Source of the DNA: CAYJLW01 sp964370965
Lineage (GTDB): Bacteria > Actinomycetota > Acidimicrobiia > UBA2766
NCBI GenBank assembly: GCA_964370965.1
Contig: CAYJLW010000125.1
Location: 1 to 6,915, forward strand
Length of the DNA stretch: 6,915 nt
Direction of reading: 5' to 3'
Shown: one piece after another, positions 1 through 6,719 of the stretch
How positions within the stretch are numbered: the stretch's first letter is position 1
Layout of the letters: every line of letters starts with the position of its first letter
Translations under genes and position numbers: made by a program
Notes under the pieces: model-generated
What the model was told of the DNA's origin: nothing
What the model saw: only the letters and a program-made list of their open reading frames with translations
Database searches by the model: none

Positions 1-733
1 GTAGGCGCCTGGCGGGGGAGCCTGCGGAGGAGCGTCCCAGCCGCCTCCGGGCGGGGGTGCGGCGGGCGGGATGCCGGGGGGAGGGGCCGGGGCCGGCGCA
101 CCGGGGGGCGGGTAGGCGCCCGGAGGGGGGGCCGGGGCCGCTGGTGGCGGGAACGCGTCAGGAGGCGGCGGTGCTGGCGGGGCTCCCGGGGGAGGGGCCG
201 GAGCCGGCGCACCAGGTGGTGGATACGCACCCGGAGGCGGGGCCCCCCCGGGCGCGCGCCCCGGCGGGGCGGGCGCGCCCNNNNNNNNNNCCACCGGGGG
301 GCGGGTACCCGCCCGGCGCCGGTGCGCCCGGGGGCGGGTAGGCCCCCGGAGGCGGTGCCGCAGGGCCGGGAGCCGGGGCGCCGGGGGGCGGGTAGGCCCC
401 CGGAGGCGCGCCCGCGGGGCCGGGAACCGGCGCCGCCTCGTAGCCGGGGGGGGCGTGCTCGGGTGGGGGCTGGTGCGCGGGCTGCGGAACCTGCGCCGCC
501 TGGCGGGCCCGTTCCGCCTCCACCTGCGCCTCGTAGATCTGCACGTCGCACTCGTACATGGCGCCGACGAGCCGGTCGATCTCGCCTGGGGGGACCGGCG
601 TCCCGCAGCGCTCCCGGTAGACGTGGTAGCCGAGCTCTCGGGCGAAACCGTCCATCCGATGGCGGTGCTGGGTCTCGTCGACCTTCGCCGCTCCCTGGTC
701 GATGACGCCCTTCACCTTGTCCATGAAACCCAT
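1..733 (-). CDS. Helical N-terminal domain protein with long Pro/Gly-rich repeat tail (partial, interrupted by assembly gap)
   Basis: The function is not recognised. The start is ATG at 733, preceded by a good ribosome binding site (GGGGGAG, six bases before ATG). Residues 1-82 are charged and probably helical. They open MGFMDKVKGVIDQGAAKVDE and contain C43 and C62. I see no signal peptide or membrane segment. From about residue 83 the protein is Pro/Ala/Gly/Tyr repeats built on PPPGAYPPPGAPAPG. Reading straight through the ten Ns gives a frame that loses the repeat and stops near 158. That tail is an artefact. The phase with codons ending at positions 1, 4, 7 and so on is open for 93 codons from 279 to 1 and encodes the same repeat (for example PPPGAYPPPGAPAPAPPPG). 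The two parts join in frame if the true gap length is a multiple of three. The gene therefore continues past the left edge with at least 240 residues visible. By inference, this could be the cytoplasmic N-terminus and flexible linker of a longer, possibly membrane-anchored, protein. Confidence 0.75.
95..406 (-). repeat. Imperfect coding repeats, 32-base core encoding PPGAYPPPGAP
   Basis: Four copies of a roughly 32-base GC-rich core lie at about 95-126, 206-237, 321-352 and 375-406. Each encodes PPGAYPPPGAP on the minus strand. The copies at 95 and 206 are 111 bases apart (37 codons). Those at 321 and 375 are 54 bases apart (18 codons). The 115-base distance between 206 and 321 spans the N gap and is not a multiple of three as assembled. 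Further partial copies lie at 1-6 and next to the gap near 291-310. The repetition and GC content probably explain why the assembly broke here. Confidence 0.8.
281..290. other. Assembly gap (10 Ns) inside the repeat-coding region
   Basis: Ten consecutive Ns lie inside the proline-rich repeat of the left-edge gene. Exactly ten Ns in such a GC-rich repeat is probably a scaffolding placeholder and not a measured distance. Codons right of the gap have their first base at coordinates equal to 1 modulo 3 (minus strand). Codons left of it are at 0 modulo 3. The true missing length should therefore be 0, 3, 6, 9 and so on if the gene is intact. Confidence 0.95.
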
Positions 734-773
734 GTGGTTCTCCCCCGTTGCGAGGCTCTAGCGACTGTGGCGG

Positions 774-780
774 TACCTTA
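774..780. promoter_or_regulatory. Possible overlapping divergent -10 elements
   Basis: The 103-base region 734-836 separates two divergent genes. Within it, TACCTT (774-779, plus) and TAAGGT (780-775, minus) both match TAnnnT and overlap on opposite strands. Start points about seven bases beyond each would give leaders of roughly 35 bases (minus) and 50 bases (plus), enough for the ribosome binding site seen before each gene. I see no convincing -35 element at 17-18 bases for either. The call is weak. Confidence 0.2.
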
Positions 781-823
781 GCCCGTCACGCGAGACTTCC
801 GTCGCCCTCTCGACGTCGCCGCC

Positions 824-830
824 AAGGAGG
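824..830 (+). promoter_or_regulatory. Ribosome binding site fixing a GTG start
   Basis: AAGGAGG at 824-830 is a near-perfect Shine-Dalgarno sequence and is followed after six bases by GTG at 837. It settles the start of the following gene in favour of this GTG over internal codons. Confidence 0.85.
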
Positions 831-836
831 CCGCCC

Positions 837-1670
837 GTGCCCACGCCGAATCTCTCTACAGTGCGGAGGGTCGGCGCCGCCGTCTACCGCCTCGGCCTCG
901 TCTGGTACCGCTACGACGCCCCCGAGATCCAGGACCTCAGCGCCGAGCTCGGCCTCGCCGTCCCAGGGGAGGTCTACATGGCAAGTCGCGCCTGCGGGCT
1001 CGGCGCGGCACCGGAGGCCGACGCTGTGGCGGCGCTCGGGCTCCTGCCGCCCGCCCTGTCCGAGGCGCTCCTGCAGAGCGCTTGGACGAAGACCGATCCC
1101 ATGGAGTTCGCGCGCCGCTACCTGGGTGCCGTCGTGTCCTGCGCCGAGCGCATGTGGGCCGACGTCGACGGCCTCGACGATCTCGCCGCGGCCCTCGACG
1201 GGGCCGTCGACAGCGCGGACATGCGGGCGCGTCCTCTCCCGGCCGGCTTCGCCCATCTCGCCACGACACCCAGGGCGTCCTCCCCGGCGGGACGCCTGGC
1301 GGCGGCGGCCCACACCCTGCGCGAGCACCGCTTCGCCGGCCACCTCGTCGCCCTCAGCCGGGCCGGTCTCACCTCTCCGCAGGCTCTCGCCCTCTCCGAG
1401 CTGTGGCGGGGCGCCGATCCGGCCGGGAACCTCCTCCTCGCGTTCTGGGGCGTGCCCGCAACCGACGTCGTCGCCGAGCTCGAGAGCGCCGGCCTCGTCG
1501 CGGGGGGATCCCTCGTCGCGGCCGGCGTCGCGCAGCGCGACGAAATCGAGGTGCTCACCGACGAGCTCGCGGCGTCCCCGTGGGCGGGGATGACGGATAC
1601 CGCTCTCGACGCCCTCGCCACCAGCCTCGATGAGCTCGCCGATACGGTCGATTTCCTGCGCAGGGGTTAG
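837..1670 (+). CDS. SCO6745 family protein (probable winged-helix-like actinobacterial protein)
   Basis: This 277-residue cytosolic protein resembles the SCO6745 family, widespread in Actinomycetota and without a well-defined role. Recognition rests on the family pattern as I remember it: an alpha-helical N-terminal half with an Ala/Leu-rich segment at about 60-110, the hallmark LREHRFAGH at 161-169 followed by a helix ending in an AGL turn, and a C-terminal helix-turn-wing-like part. That part runs through LESAGL (215-220), a short hairpin, RDEIE (234-238) and DELAASPW (242-249). The C-terminal part resembles MarR-type winged helices, so DNA or ligand binding is plausible but inferred. The length fits the family. 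I see no signal peptide or membrane helix. The start is GTG with a strong ribosome binding site. A lipid kinase gene follows in the same direction after 37 bases, so the two are probably cotranscribed. Codon use matches its neighbours. Confidence 0.8.
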   Translation: MPTPNLSTVRRVGAAVYRLGLVWYRYDAPEIQDLSAELGLAVPGEVYMASRACGLGAAPEADAVAALGLLPPALSEALLQSAWTKTDPMEFARRYLGAVVSCAERMWADVDGLDDLAAALDGAVDSADMRARPLPAGFAHLATTPRASSPAGRLAAAAHTLREHRFAGHLVALSRAGLTSPQALALSELWRGADPAGNLLLAFWGVPATDVVAELESAGLVAGGSLVAAGVAQRDEIEVLTDELAASPWAGMTDTALDALATSLDELADTVDFLRRG

Positions 1671-1697
1671 ATTCCGTGTGTAACCCCCGCCCTTGAC

Positions 1698-1702
1698 AGG
1701 AG
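1698..1702 (+). promoter_or_regulatory. Ribosome binding site selecting GTG 1708
   Basis: AGGAG at 1698-1702 lies five bases before GTG at 1708. The same bases fall inside the reading frame if the upstream TTG at 1693 or GTG at 1702 were used, so they argue for 1708 as the true start of the lipid kinase. Confidence 0.75.
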
Positions 1703-1707
1703 TGTCC

Positions 1708-2616
1708 GTGCGCGTCCTCCTGATCGTGAACACGTACGCGACGAACTACGACCTCACCCGCCGCCGGGTCGTCGAGAAGGCGCTCTCCGCCGACCACAAG
1801 CTGGAGGTGGTCGAGACCACGCGCCACGGCCACGGCCTGCCCATCGCCCAGGGCGCCGTGAGCGACGGATTCGACGCCGTCGTGGCCTGGGGCGGCGACG
1901 GCACCGTGAACGAGGCCGCCAACGGTCTCGCCGGCAGCAACGTCGGCCTCGGGATCATCCCCGGCGGGTCCACGAACGTGACCGCCCGCACTCTCGGCGT
2001 CGCCAACGACGTCACCGGGGCGACGGGGCAGTTGCTGCAATGGCTCGCAGAGGACCGCAGGCGCCGCATCGACCTCGGCAAGGCGGGGGAGCGCTTCTTC
2101 ACGTTCGCCGCCGGCGCCGGCTTCGACGCCGCCATCGTGAAAGAGGTCGAGGAACGCTCGATGCTGAAACGGGCCATCGGGCCCTCGGTGTACGTGGCGG
2201 CGTTCTGGGCGGTCTTCCAGAAGGGCTACGAGCGCTCGGAGCCCCTCCTCCGGGTGCGGTTCTCCGACGGCGAGGAGAGCCCGCCGCTGTACTTCGCCAT
2301 CTTCTCGAAGTCGAGCCCCTTCACGTACCTGGGGACACGGCCCTTCGTGGTGTCACCCAGGGCGGCACACGGGCGCCCGCTCATGGTGATGGGCATGACC
2401 GAGATGACCTTCACGGCAGCAGTGGGCGCGGTCCTTTCCGCGTTCGGCACGCAGCGGCACCTGGAGCGGAGCAGGGTCATGTACCACCGGGAGTTCACGG
2501 AGGCCGAGGCGATCGGTTTTCGTCCCTTCGACGTGCAGGTCGACGGCGAGTACCGGGGGAGCCGGGAACGCATGTCTCTCACGTGGCAGCGGAGCTGTCT
2601 CGACGTCTACTGCTGA
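1708..2616 (+). CDS. Diacylglycerol kinase family lipid kinase (YegS/DagK type)
   Basis: This 302-residue protein probably transfers phosphate from ATP to diacylglycerol or a related membrane lipid, acting at the inner face of the membrane. The N-terminal nucleotide-binding domain carries the family signature GGDGTVNE (from residue 62) and a glycine-rich PGGSTN loop (85-90). In the loop, Ser takes the place of the usual Thr of the PxGTxN pattern, a variant I also associate with actinobacterial members. The C-terminal beta-rich lipid-binding domain has GAGFDA (136-141) and the conserved terminal QVDGE (277-281). The length is normal and there is no membrane helix. GTG at 1708 is preferred over TTG at 1693 because of its ribosome binding site. 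It follows the SCO6745-family gene by 37 bases and is probably in one transcript with it. It ends 20 bases from the end of the convergent glycosyltransferase gene, with no obvious hairpin between. The exact lipid substrate cannot be read from the sequence; sphingosine-like or mannolipid substrates are alternatives. Confidence 0.9.
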   Translation: MRVLLIVNTYATNYDLTRRRVVEKALSADHKLEVVETTRHGHGLPIAQGAVSDGFDAVVAWGGDGTVNEAANGLAGSNVGLGIIPGGSTNVTARTLGVANDVTGATGQLLQWLAEDRRRRIDLGKAGERFFTFAAGAGFDAAIVKEVEERSMLKRAIGPSVYVAAFWAVFQKGYERSEPLLRVRFSDGEESPPLYFAIFSKSSPFTYLGTRPFVVSPRAAHGRPLMVMGMTEMTFTAAVGAVLSAFGTQRHLERSRVMYHREFTEAEAIGFRPFDVQVDGEYRGSRERMSLTWQRSCLDVYC

Positions 2617-2636
2617 TCGGTTCCGCGGGGCGGCGG

Positions 2637-4847
2637 TCAGGTGAACTCGAAGAGCCAGACGTCGTCCTCGTGGGCGACGACACGGAAGTGGTCCGGCCGT
2701 GACCTCGCCCAGCGGGCCTCTTTGCCCTCCAGCGCCCTCGCCCCGCTCGCGTCCACGACGCTCTTCGGGATGCCCGCGCGGCGGGCGAGGTCGTCGACGT
2801 CCCGGTCCTTCACGACGAGCCAGCGGAGGCGGTTCCTCTTCATGAAGCCGACGAGCTCCTCGGCGTCGTCGAAGAACCAGTAGGTGCCCGTGTCGACCTC
2901 CTTGGCCGCGAGCATCACCCTGTTCGCCAGCCGGGGCCCGTACAGGGGGTAGTTCTCGTCGAGCCCTGCGTAGGCCACGGCGGTGCCCTCGGGCCACGTG
3001 CGGGCGCGGTTGAAGGCCACTTCGGAGAGTTCCTCGGAATACGCGTAGCGGTTCTGCGTGGCGTAGTGGCGGGCGGCGACGGCCCCGGCGAGGACGGAGA
3101 CGACCGCCACGGCCGCGGCCAGGACCGGCAGCGGCCGTTCGAGACGGTCCCAGAGGCGGCGCACCAGCCGTACGCCCAGGGCGGCGGCCGCCACCGCCGC
3201 CGTGCCGAGCATGTAGCCGATGGCGATCGTGCGCCCCGAGAGCGGGCCCCCCCCGAGGCCCACGCCCATCGCCAGAAGGCCGCTGTGGCCGAGGTCGAGC
3301 ACGACGACGGCGCCGAGGAGGCCGGCGGCCCAGCGGCCACCGAGGCGGTCGAGGGCCACGGCCGCGCCGACTGTCCCCATCAGGAGGGCGGGGAGGGCGT
3401 AGCGGACGTTGGAGCCGATCTGGTAGGGATAGCCCTTCGGGCCGCCTGCCGAAGTGGGTGTCGTCAGGTACAGGACGCAGAGGAGCGCGGGCACGAGGCC
3501 ACAGACGACGAGACGGAGGGCCCGCTGGGGCCGTCGATCTCCGGCGAGCAGCAGCGGCGTCGCCACCAGGCCGACAGCGAAGAGGACGGCTCCCGCCCAC
3601 GCGTAGCCGATCCACGCCTTCACCAGCCAGGGATGTGGGGGGAGGAGATACTCGATCACCTTGTGGTCGCCGAACCTGAGTATGTCCCGGATGCCGCTCG
3701 TCACGTAGCCGTCGGGAAGGCCGAGGATCCCGACCGGGTAGAAGGGGTTGCCCGCGACGACGGCGTTCCGGACGTAGAAGAACCCCCCTGCCAGCGCCAC
3801 ACCCGCCGCCCCCGTCAGGAGCACACCGAGGACCGTGGACCACGCGAGTCGCGGCGACGGCCCGGAGCCCGACCCCTGCGGCTCCGGGGCCTCGGCGTCG
3901 CTCCCGACGGGGGACGGTCCCGTGTCCCGGCGCCTTGCCGCCCGGACCACGAGGGCCCCGGTGAAGACCGCTGCGAGCGCCACGGCGATGTAGAGCGCCG
4001 TGTACTTCGCCCCCAGGGCGAGGCCGAGGGAGATGCCGGCGAGGACGACGTCCCGGCGTCGCCGCCAGAACCCCCCGGGGCCCTCCCCCCCCTCCTGGAG
4101 GCCCTGCCAGTAGGCGACCGAGAAGTACACGGCGAGACCCACGTACGCGGCGAGAGCGACGTCTGACCCGGCGGCCCGGATCTGGCTGCCCACGAGCACG
4201 GGCAGGGTGGCCCAGGCCAGGGCGGCGACCACGGCGGTGGAGGCCCGGCCGCCGAGACGGTGCACGAGCCCTCCGACCGCTGCCATCGAAAGGCCGTACA
4301 GGACGAAGGACACCAGCGAGATCAGGTAGTCGCCCCGGACCCACACCACGGTCCAGGTGTGCAGCAACTCGGTGTCTGAGGGGTAGAACCACATGAAGGA
4401 CCCCACGCCGAACCCCTTGGGGGTGACGAGGTCGCCTCGCGCCAGCCAGCCGGCCACCATCGGGTAGTGATACTGCAGGGAGTCCAGCCCGAGGGTGGGC
4501 CGCCCCAGGCTCATCGCGAGGAGCGAAGTCCCCACGACGGCGAGAAGGATGGTGGCCACCGTGGCGAGGGGCCAGCGCAGCGGTCGGCGACCGGGGGCCG
4601 GGCGCACCCACAGGAGCACGGCCGCCGCGCCCAGGAGGGCGCCGGCGGCGACGGGAAGGGGCGCCAGGAGGCCGACGGCGCCGAGGACCTCTTCGAGGAC
4701 GCACACGAAGGTGATCGCGAGCACGGCGGCGGCGAGGAGACGAGCCCAGGGTCGCTCCGGGTAGAGCCGGCCGGACACGCGCACGGCCGCGGCCAGGACC
4801 GCGGCGGTGCAGGCGACGAAGACTGCGAAGCGGGCGAGGGCGAGCAC
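2637..4847 (-). CDS. Multi-pass GT-C-type glycosyltransferase (GT39/ArnT-like fold)
   Basis: This 736-residue integral membrane protein has about 12-14 hydrophobic helices up to residue 590 and a soluble C-terminal domain (about 595-736). The GT-C pattern is clear. After the early N-terminal helices comes a first outside loop with an acidic residue in LDSLQYHYP (D122). Then come YPSDTELLHTW (155-165), AGSDVALAAY (226-235), LGLALGAKYTALY (274-286), RN and GNPFYP (360-371), and VRYALPALLMG (481-491). Such enzymes transfer sugars from polyprenyl-phosphate donors to lipid, glycan or protein acceptors on the outer face of the membrane. Substrate and acceptor are unknown here. Basic and low-complexity loops at 260-266 and 304-335 probably lie in the cytosol. 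The start is GTG at 4847, the first start codon after an in-frame TGA at 4863-4865. It has no ribosome binding site and lies 10 bases after the stop of the upstream DUF4234-like gene, which suggests translational coupling in an operon. Confidence 0.8.
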   Translation of the reverse strand: MLALARFAVFVACTAAVLAAAVRVSGRLYPERPWARLLAAAVLAITFVCVLEEVLGAVGLLAPLPVAAGALLGAAAVLLWVRPAPGRRPLRWPLATVATILLAVVGTSLLAMSLGRPTLGLDSLQYHYPMVAGWLARGDLVTPKGFGVGSFMWFYPSDTELLHTWTVVWVRGDYLISLVSFVLYGLSMAAVGGLVHRLGGRASTAVVAALAWATLPVLVGSQIRAAGSDVALAAYVGLAVYFSVAYWQGLQEGGEGPGGFWRRRRDVVLAGISLGLALGAKYTALYIAVALAAVFTGALVVRAARRRDTGPSPVGSDAEAPEPQGSGSGPSPRLAWSTVLGVLLTGAAGVALAGGFFYVRNAVVAGNPFYPVGILGLPDGYVTSGIRDILRFGDHKVIEYLLPPHPWLVKAWIGYAWAGAVLFAVGLVATPLLLAGDRRPQRALRLVVCGLVPALLCVLYLTTPTSAGGPKGYPYQIGSNVRYALPALLMGTVGAAVALDRLGGRWAAGLLGAVVVLDLGHSGLLAMGVGLGGGPLSGRTIAIGYMLGTAAVAAAALGVRLVRRLWDRLERPLPVLAAAVAVVSVLAGAVAARHYATQNRYAYSEELSEVAFNRARTWPEGTAVAYAGLDENYPLYGPRLANRVMLAAKEVDTGTYWFFDDAEELVGFMKRNRLRWLVVKDRDVDDLARRAGIPKSVVDASGARALEGKEARWARSRPDHFRVVAHEDDVWLFEFT

Positions 4848-4857
4848 GGGGCGGGGG

Positions 4858-5541
4858 TCAGCTCATCTGCTGGACAGCGGAGGCGAGGGCGTCCTCCCAT
4901 GTCCAGTTCTGCGCGTAGTGGACGTTTCCCTCGGTCTCCATGTCGTAGAGCCAGAAGTATCCGTAGACGCCGCAACTGAAGATGGCGGCGATGACGCGTC
5001 CGGCGTAGTTGTGCGGGCCCTTGACCGCGTTGGGAGGCGGGAAGGGGAGGGGGTGTTCCAGCCTGGCGTAGACGGCCGCCAGCTCGGACTCGACGACGGC
5101 TTCGGCCTGTTGGTGCCTGATGAGGTCCATGTCCAGGAGCACGTAGCCCACCCAGAGGGCGACTCCGGTGAAGATGGCGAGGACGAGCCATATCGTCGGG
5201 TCACGGAACTCGGTCGTGAGCCGACGGAGCTCCGCGAACCCGACGCTCATACGCTCGAAGTGAGGCCGTAGCTCCTCGGCCAGCCCTTCGGCCTCGGCGC
5301 GTTCCCAGGCGAGGGCGGCGGCGGCGTCGAGCAACTCGAGGCGCCGCAGGTTGTGGTCGCGGGCGCGACGCATGAGCTGATAGAAGACGTAGTAGAGGTA
5401 GACGCCGCAGCTGAGCAGGATCCAGCCGAAGGAGGTCCAGAAGTCGAACACGTAGTCGCTTTCGGATCGCCGCTGCCAGGCGATGCGGACCCGCTCGGAT
5501 GCGGGCAGCGGCGTGTAGGACGGCTGCATGAACTGACCCAT
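4858..5541 (-). CDS. DUF4234-like membrane protein with duplicated SCGVY helix
   Basis: This 227-residue protein of unknown function has three predicted membrane helices: about 35-55, 117-137 and 182-200. The first and third share a motif, SCGVYLYY (44-51) and SCGVYGYF (189-196). Each is followed by a tyrosine, polar residues and a histidine-containing stretch, which suggests two copies of a DUF4234-like unit. The middle part (60-110) is strongly charged and helical, with RDHNLRRLELLDAA and a run of Glu/Ala residues, possibly a coiled coil in the cytosol. The sequence KGPHNYAGR (174-182) precedes the last helix, and NWTWEDAL (212-219) lies near the C-terminus. ATG at 5541 has no ribosome binding site, but a TAGACT element lies where a leaderless promoter is expected. 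A GTG-start glycosyltransferase gene follows after 10 bases, so they are probably cotranscribed. A role assisting that enzyme is only inference. Confidence 0.75.
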   Translation of the reverse strand: MGQFMQPSYTPLPASERVRIAWQRRSESDYVFDFWTSFGWILLSCGVYLYYVFYQLMRRARDHNLRRLELLDAAAALAWERAEAEGLAEELRPHFERMSVGFAELRRLTTEFRDPTIWLVLAIFTGVALWVGYVLLDMDLIRHQQAEAVVESELAAVYARLEHPLPFPPPNAVKGPHNYAGRVIAAIFSCGVYGYFWLYDMETEGNVHYAQNWTWEDALASAVQQMS

Positions 5542-5547
5542 GCGGGG

Positions 5548-5553
5548 AGTCTA
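5548..5553 (-). promoter_or_regulatory. Probable -10 element of a leaderless promoter
   Basis: On the minus strand TAGACT (5553-5548) matches TAnnnT and is separated by six bases (CCCCGC) from the ATG at 5541. That places the expected start of transcription at or next to the A of ATG. The gene also lacks a Shine-Dalgarno sequence. Both are typical of leaderless actinobacterial mRNAs. I see no good -35 hexamer 17-18 bases upstream. Confidence 0.45.
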
Positions 5554-5582
5554 AGGGCCTGCATGGGTGGGACGGGGCACAC

Positions 5583-6686
5583 ATGACGAGGACCGACGAC
5601 AACCACATGGAGCGCGCCCTCGCTCTCGCCGAGACGGCCCGGGGGGCGACGGCACCCAATCCGCTCGTGGGCGCCGTCGTGGTCGACGCCCGGGGTGCGG
5701 TCGTGGGGGAGGGCCACCACGAGGCGGCGGGCCGGCCGCATGCGGAGGTCGTCGCCCTCGACCGTGCCGGCGGGGCCGCCCGGGGCGCCACCCTGTACGT
5801 GACGTTGGAACCGTGCCGCCACCACGGCCGCACGCCGCCCTGCACCGACGCGATCCTCGCCGCCGGCGTGCGCCGGGTCGTCGTCGCCCATGTGGACCCG
5901 GACGAGAAGATGGCGGGGGAGTCCGTCACCGTCCTCCTGGCCGCCGGCGTCGAGGTCACCGTGGGGGTTTGCGAGGCGGACGCCGCGGCCCAGAACGAGG
6001 CCTACTTCCACCACCGCCGCACCGGTCTGCCGCTGGTCGTCCTCAAGGCTGCGGCCACCTTCGACGGGCGCACGGCCGCCCCCGACGGCTCGTCGCAGTG
6101 GATCACGGGCGAGGAGGCCCGGGGCGACGTCCACGCCCTGCGGGCGGCCTCCGACGCCGTCGTGGTGGGAGCGGGCACGGTGCTCGTCGACGACCCCCGC
6201 CTCACGGCCCGCACCGACCCCCCGGCGGCGTCCCAGCCGGCCCGGGTGGTGGTGGACGCGACGGGCCGGGTCCCGGCGGAGGCCGCTCTCTTCGCTCCCG
6301 GAGCGCCCCTGATCGTGGCCACGGCGGCCGCTGCCGAGGAGCGTCGGGCCGCTTGGAGCAGCGCCGGCGCCGAGGTCCTCGACCTCCCCCCGGCACCCGG
6401 CGGGGGCGTGGCGCTGCGTCCCCTGCTGGAGGCGCTCGGGAACAGGGGGATGCTCCAGGTCCTCGTCGAGGGCGGCGCCACCCTCGCCGGCTCCCTTCTC
6501 AGGGAGGATCTCGTGGACAGGGTCGTCCTCTACGTCGGAGCCGTCTGCGCCGGCGGCGACGACGCCCGCCCCCTCTTCGCCGGCCCGGCGTTCCCCACGC
6601 TGAAGGACTTCGCCCGCTTCGGACTCGTCGACGTCACCCGCTTCGGCGACGACGTCCGCCTCACGTACGTGCCCAGGGGGGACTGA
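5583..6686 (+). CDS. ribD: Bifunctional riboflavin biosynthesis protein RibD (deaminase/reductase)
   Basis: This 367-residue cytosolic enzyme catalyses two early steps of riboflavin synthesis: deamination of the diaminopyrimidine product of GTP cyclohydrolase II and NADPH-dependent reduction of its ribose side chain. The N-terminal zinc deaminase domain (1-145) shows APNPLVGAVVV (24-34), the zinc and catalytic set HAE (H53, E55), PC (C78) and C87. The C-terminal reductase domain shows LKAAATFDGRTA (154-165), SQWITGEEAR (171-180), DAVVVGAGTVLVDDPRLTAR (191-210) and VEGGATLAGSLL (295-306). The length is normal. One deviation is DPDEKMAGES at 105-114, where most RibD proteins read close to DPNPxVAGRG. 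ATG at 5583 is used; ATG at 5607 is a possible shorter start. The ribosome binding site is weak (GGGG about five bases upstream). The gene is divergent from the DUF4234-like gene, with 41 bases between the starts. No ribE, ribBA or ribH follows, and the downstream DNA is an opposite-strand nuclease remnant. Confidence 0.95.
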   Translation: MTRTDDNHMERALALAETARGATAPNPLVGAVVVDARGAVVGEGHHEAAGRPHAEVVALDRAGGAARGATLYVTLEPCRHHGRTPPCTDAILAAGVRRVVVAHVDPDEKMAGESVTVLLAAGVEVTVGVCEADAAAQNEAYFHHRRTGLPLVVLKAAATFDGRTAAPDGSSQWITGEEARGDVHALRAASDAVVVGAGTVLVDDPRLTARTDPPAASQPARVVVDATGRVPAEAALFAPGAPLIVATAAAAEERRAAWSSAGAEVLDLPPAPGGGVALRPLLEALGNRGMLQVLVEGGATLAGSLLREDLVDRVVLYVGAVCAGGDDARPLFAGPAFPTLKDFARFGLVDVTRFGDDVRLTYVPRGD

Positions 6687-6719
6687 CGCCAGGACGGGCG
6701 GGCGGGGCCGAGCGGAGCT

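Noticed and set aside
158..280. Minus-strand continuation through the Ns ending in a stop near 158
   Set aside because: The residues after the gap lose the repeat pattern, while another phase keeps it to the window edge. The stop results from the arbitrary length of the N run.
1693..1698. TTGACA, a consensus -35 hexamer before the lipid kinase
   Set aside because: No TAnnnT element lies 16-18 bases downstream, and transcription from there would start inside the coding region.
786..1733. 315-codon minus-strand open frame opposite the SCO6745-family gene
   Set aside because: It is an antisense shadow. The plus-strand frame has a perfect ribosome binding site and a family match.
2617..2636. 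Terminator between the convergent lipid kinase and glycosyltransferase genes
   Set aside because: The 20 bases contain only a short CCGCGG palindrome, with no stable stem and no T run.
3066..4166. 366-codon plus-strand open frame opposite the glycosyltransferase
   Set aside because: It is highly charged low-complexity sequence with no recognisable domain, antisense to a clear membrane protein with strong codon bias.
2353..4704. 783-codon minus-strand open frame, longer than the gene called there
   Set aside because: It is Arg/Pro/Gly-rich without domains and lies in another phase of the glycosyltransferase gene. Such long shadows are common at this GC content.
5542..5582. FMN riboswitch before ribD
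   Set aside because: Only 41 bases separate the divergent start codons, too short for an RFN element, and none of its conserved blocks is visible.
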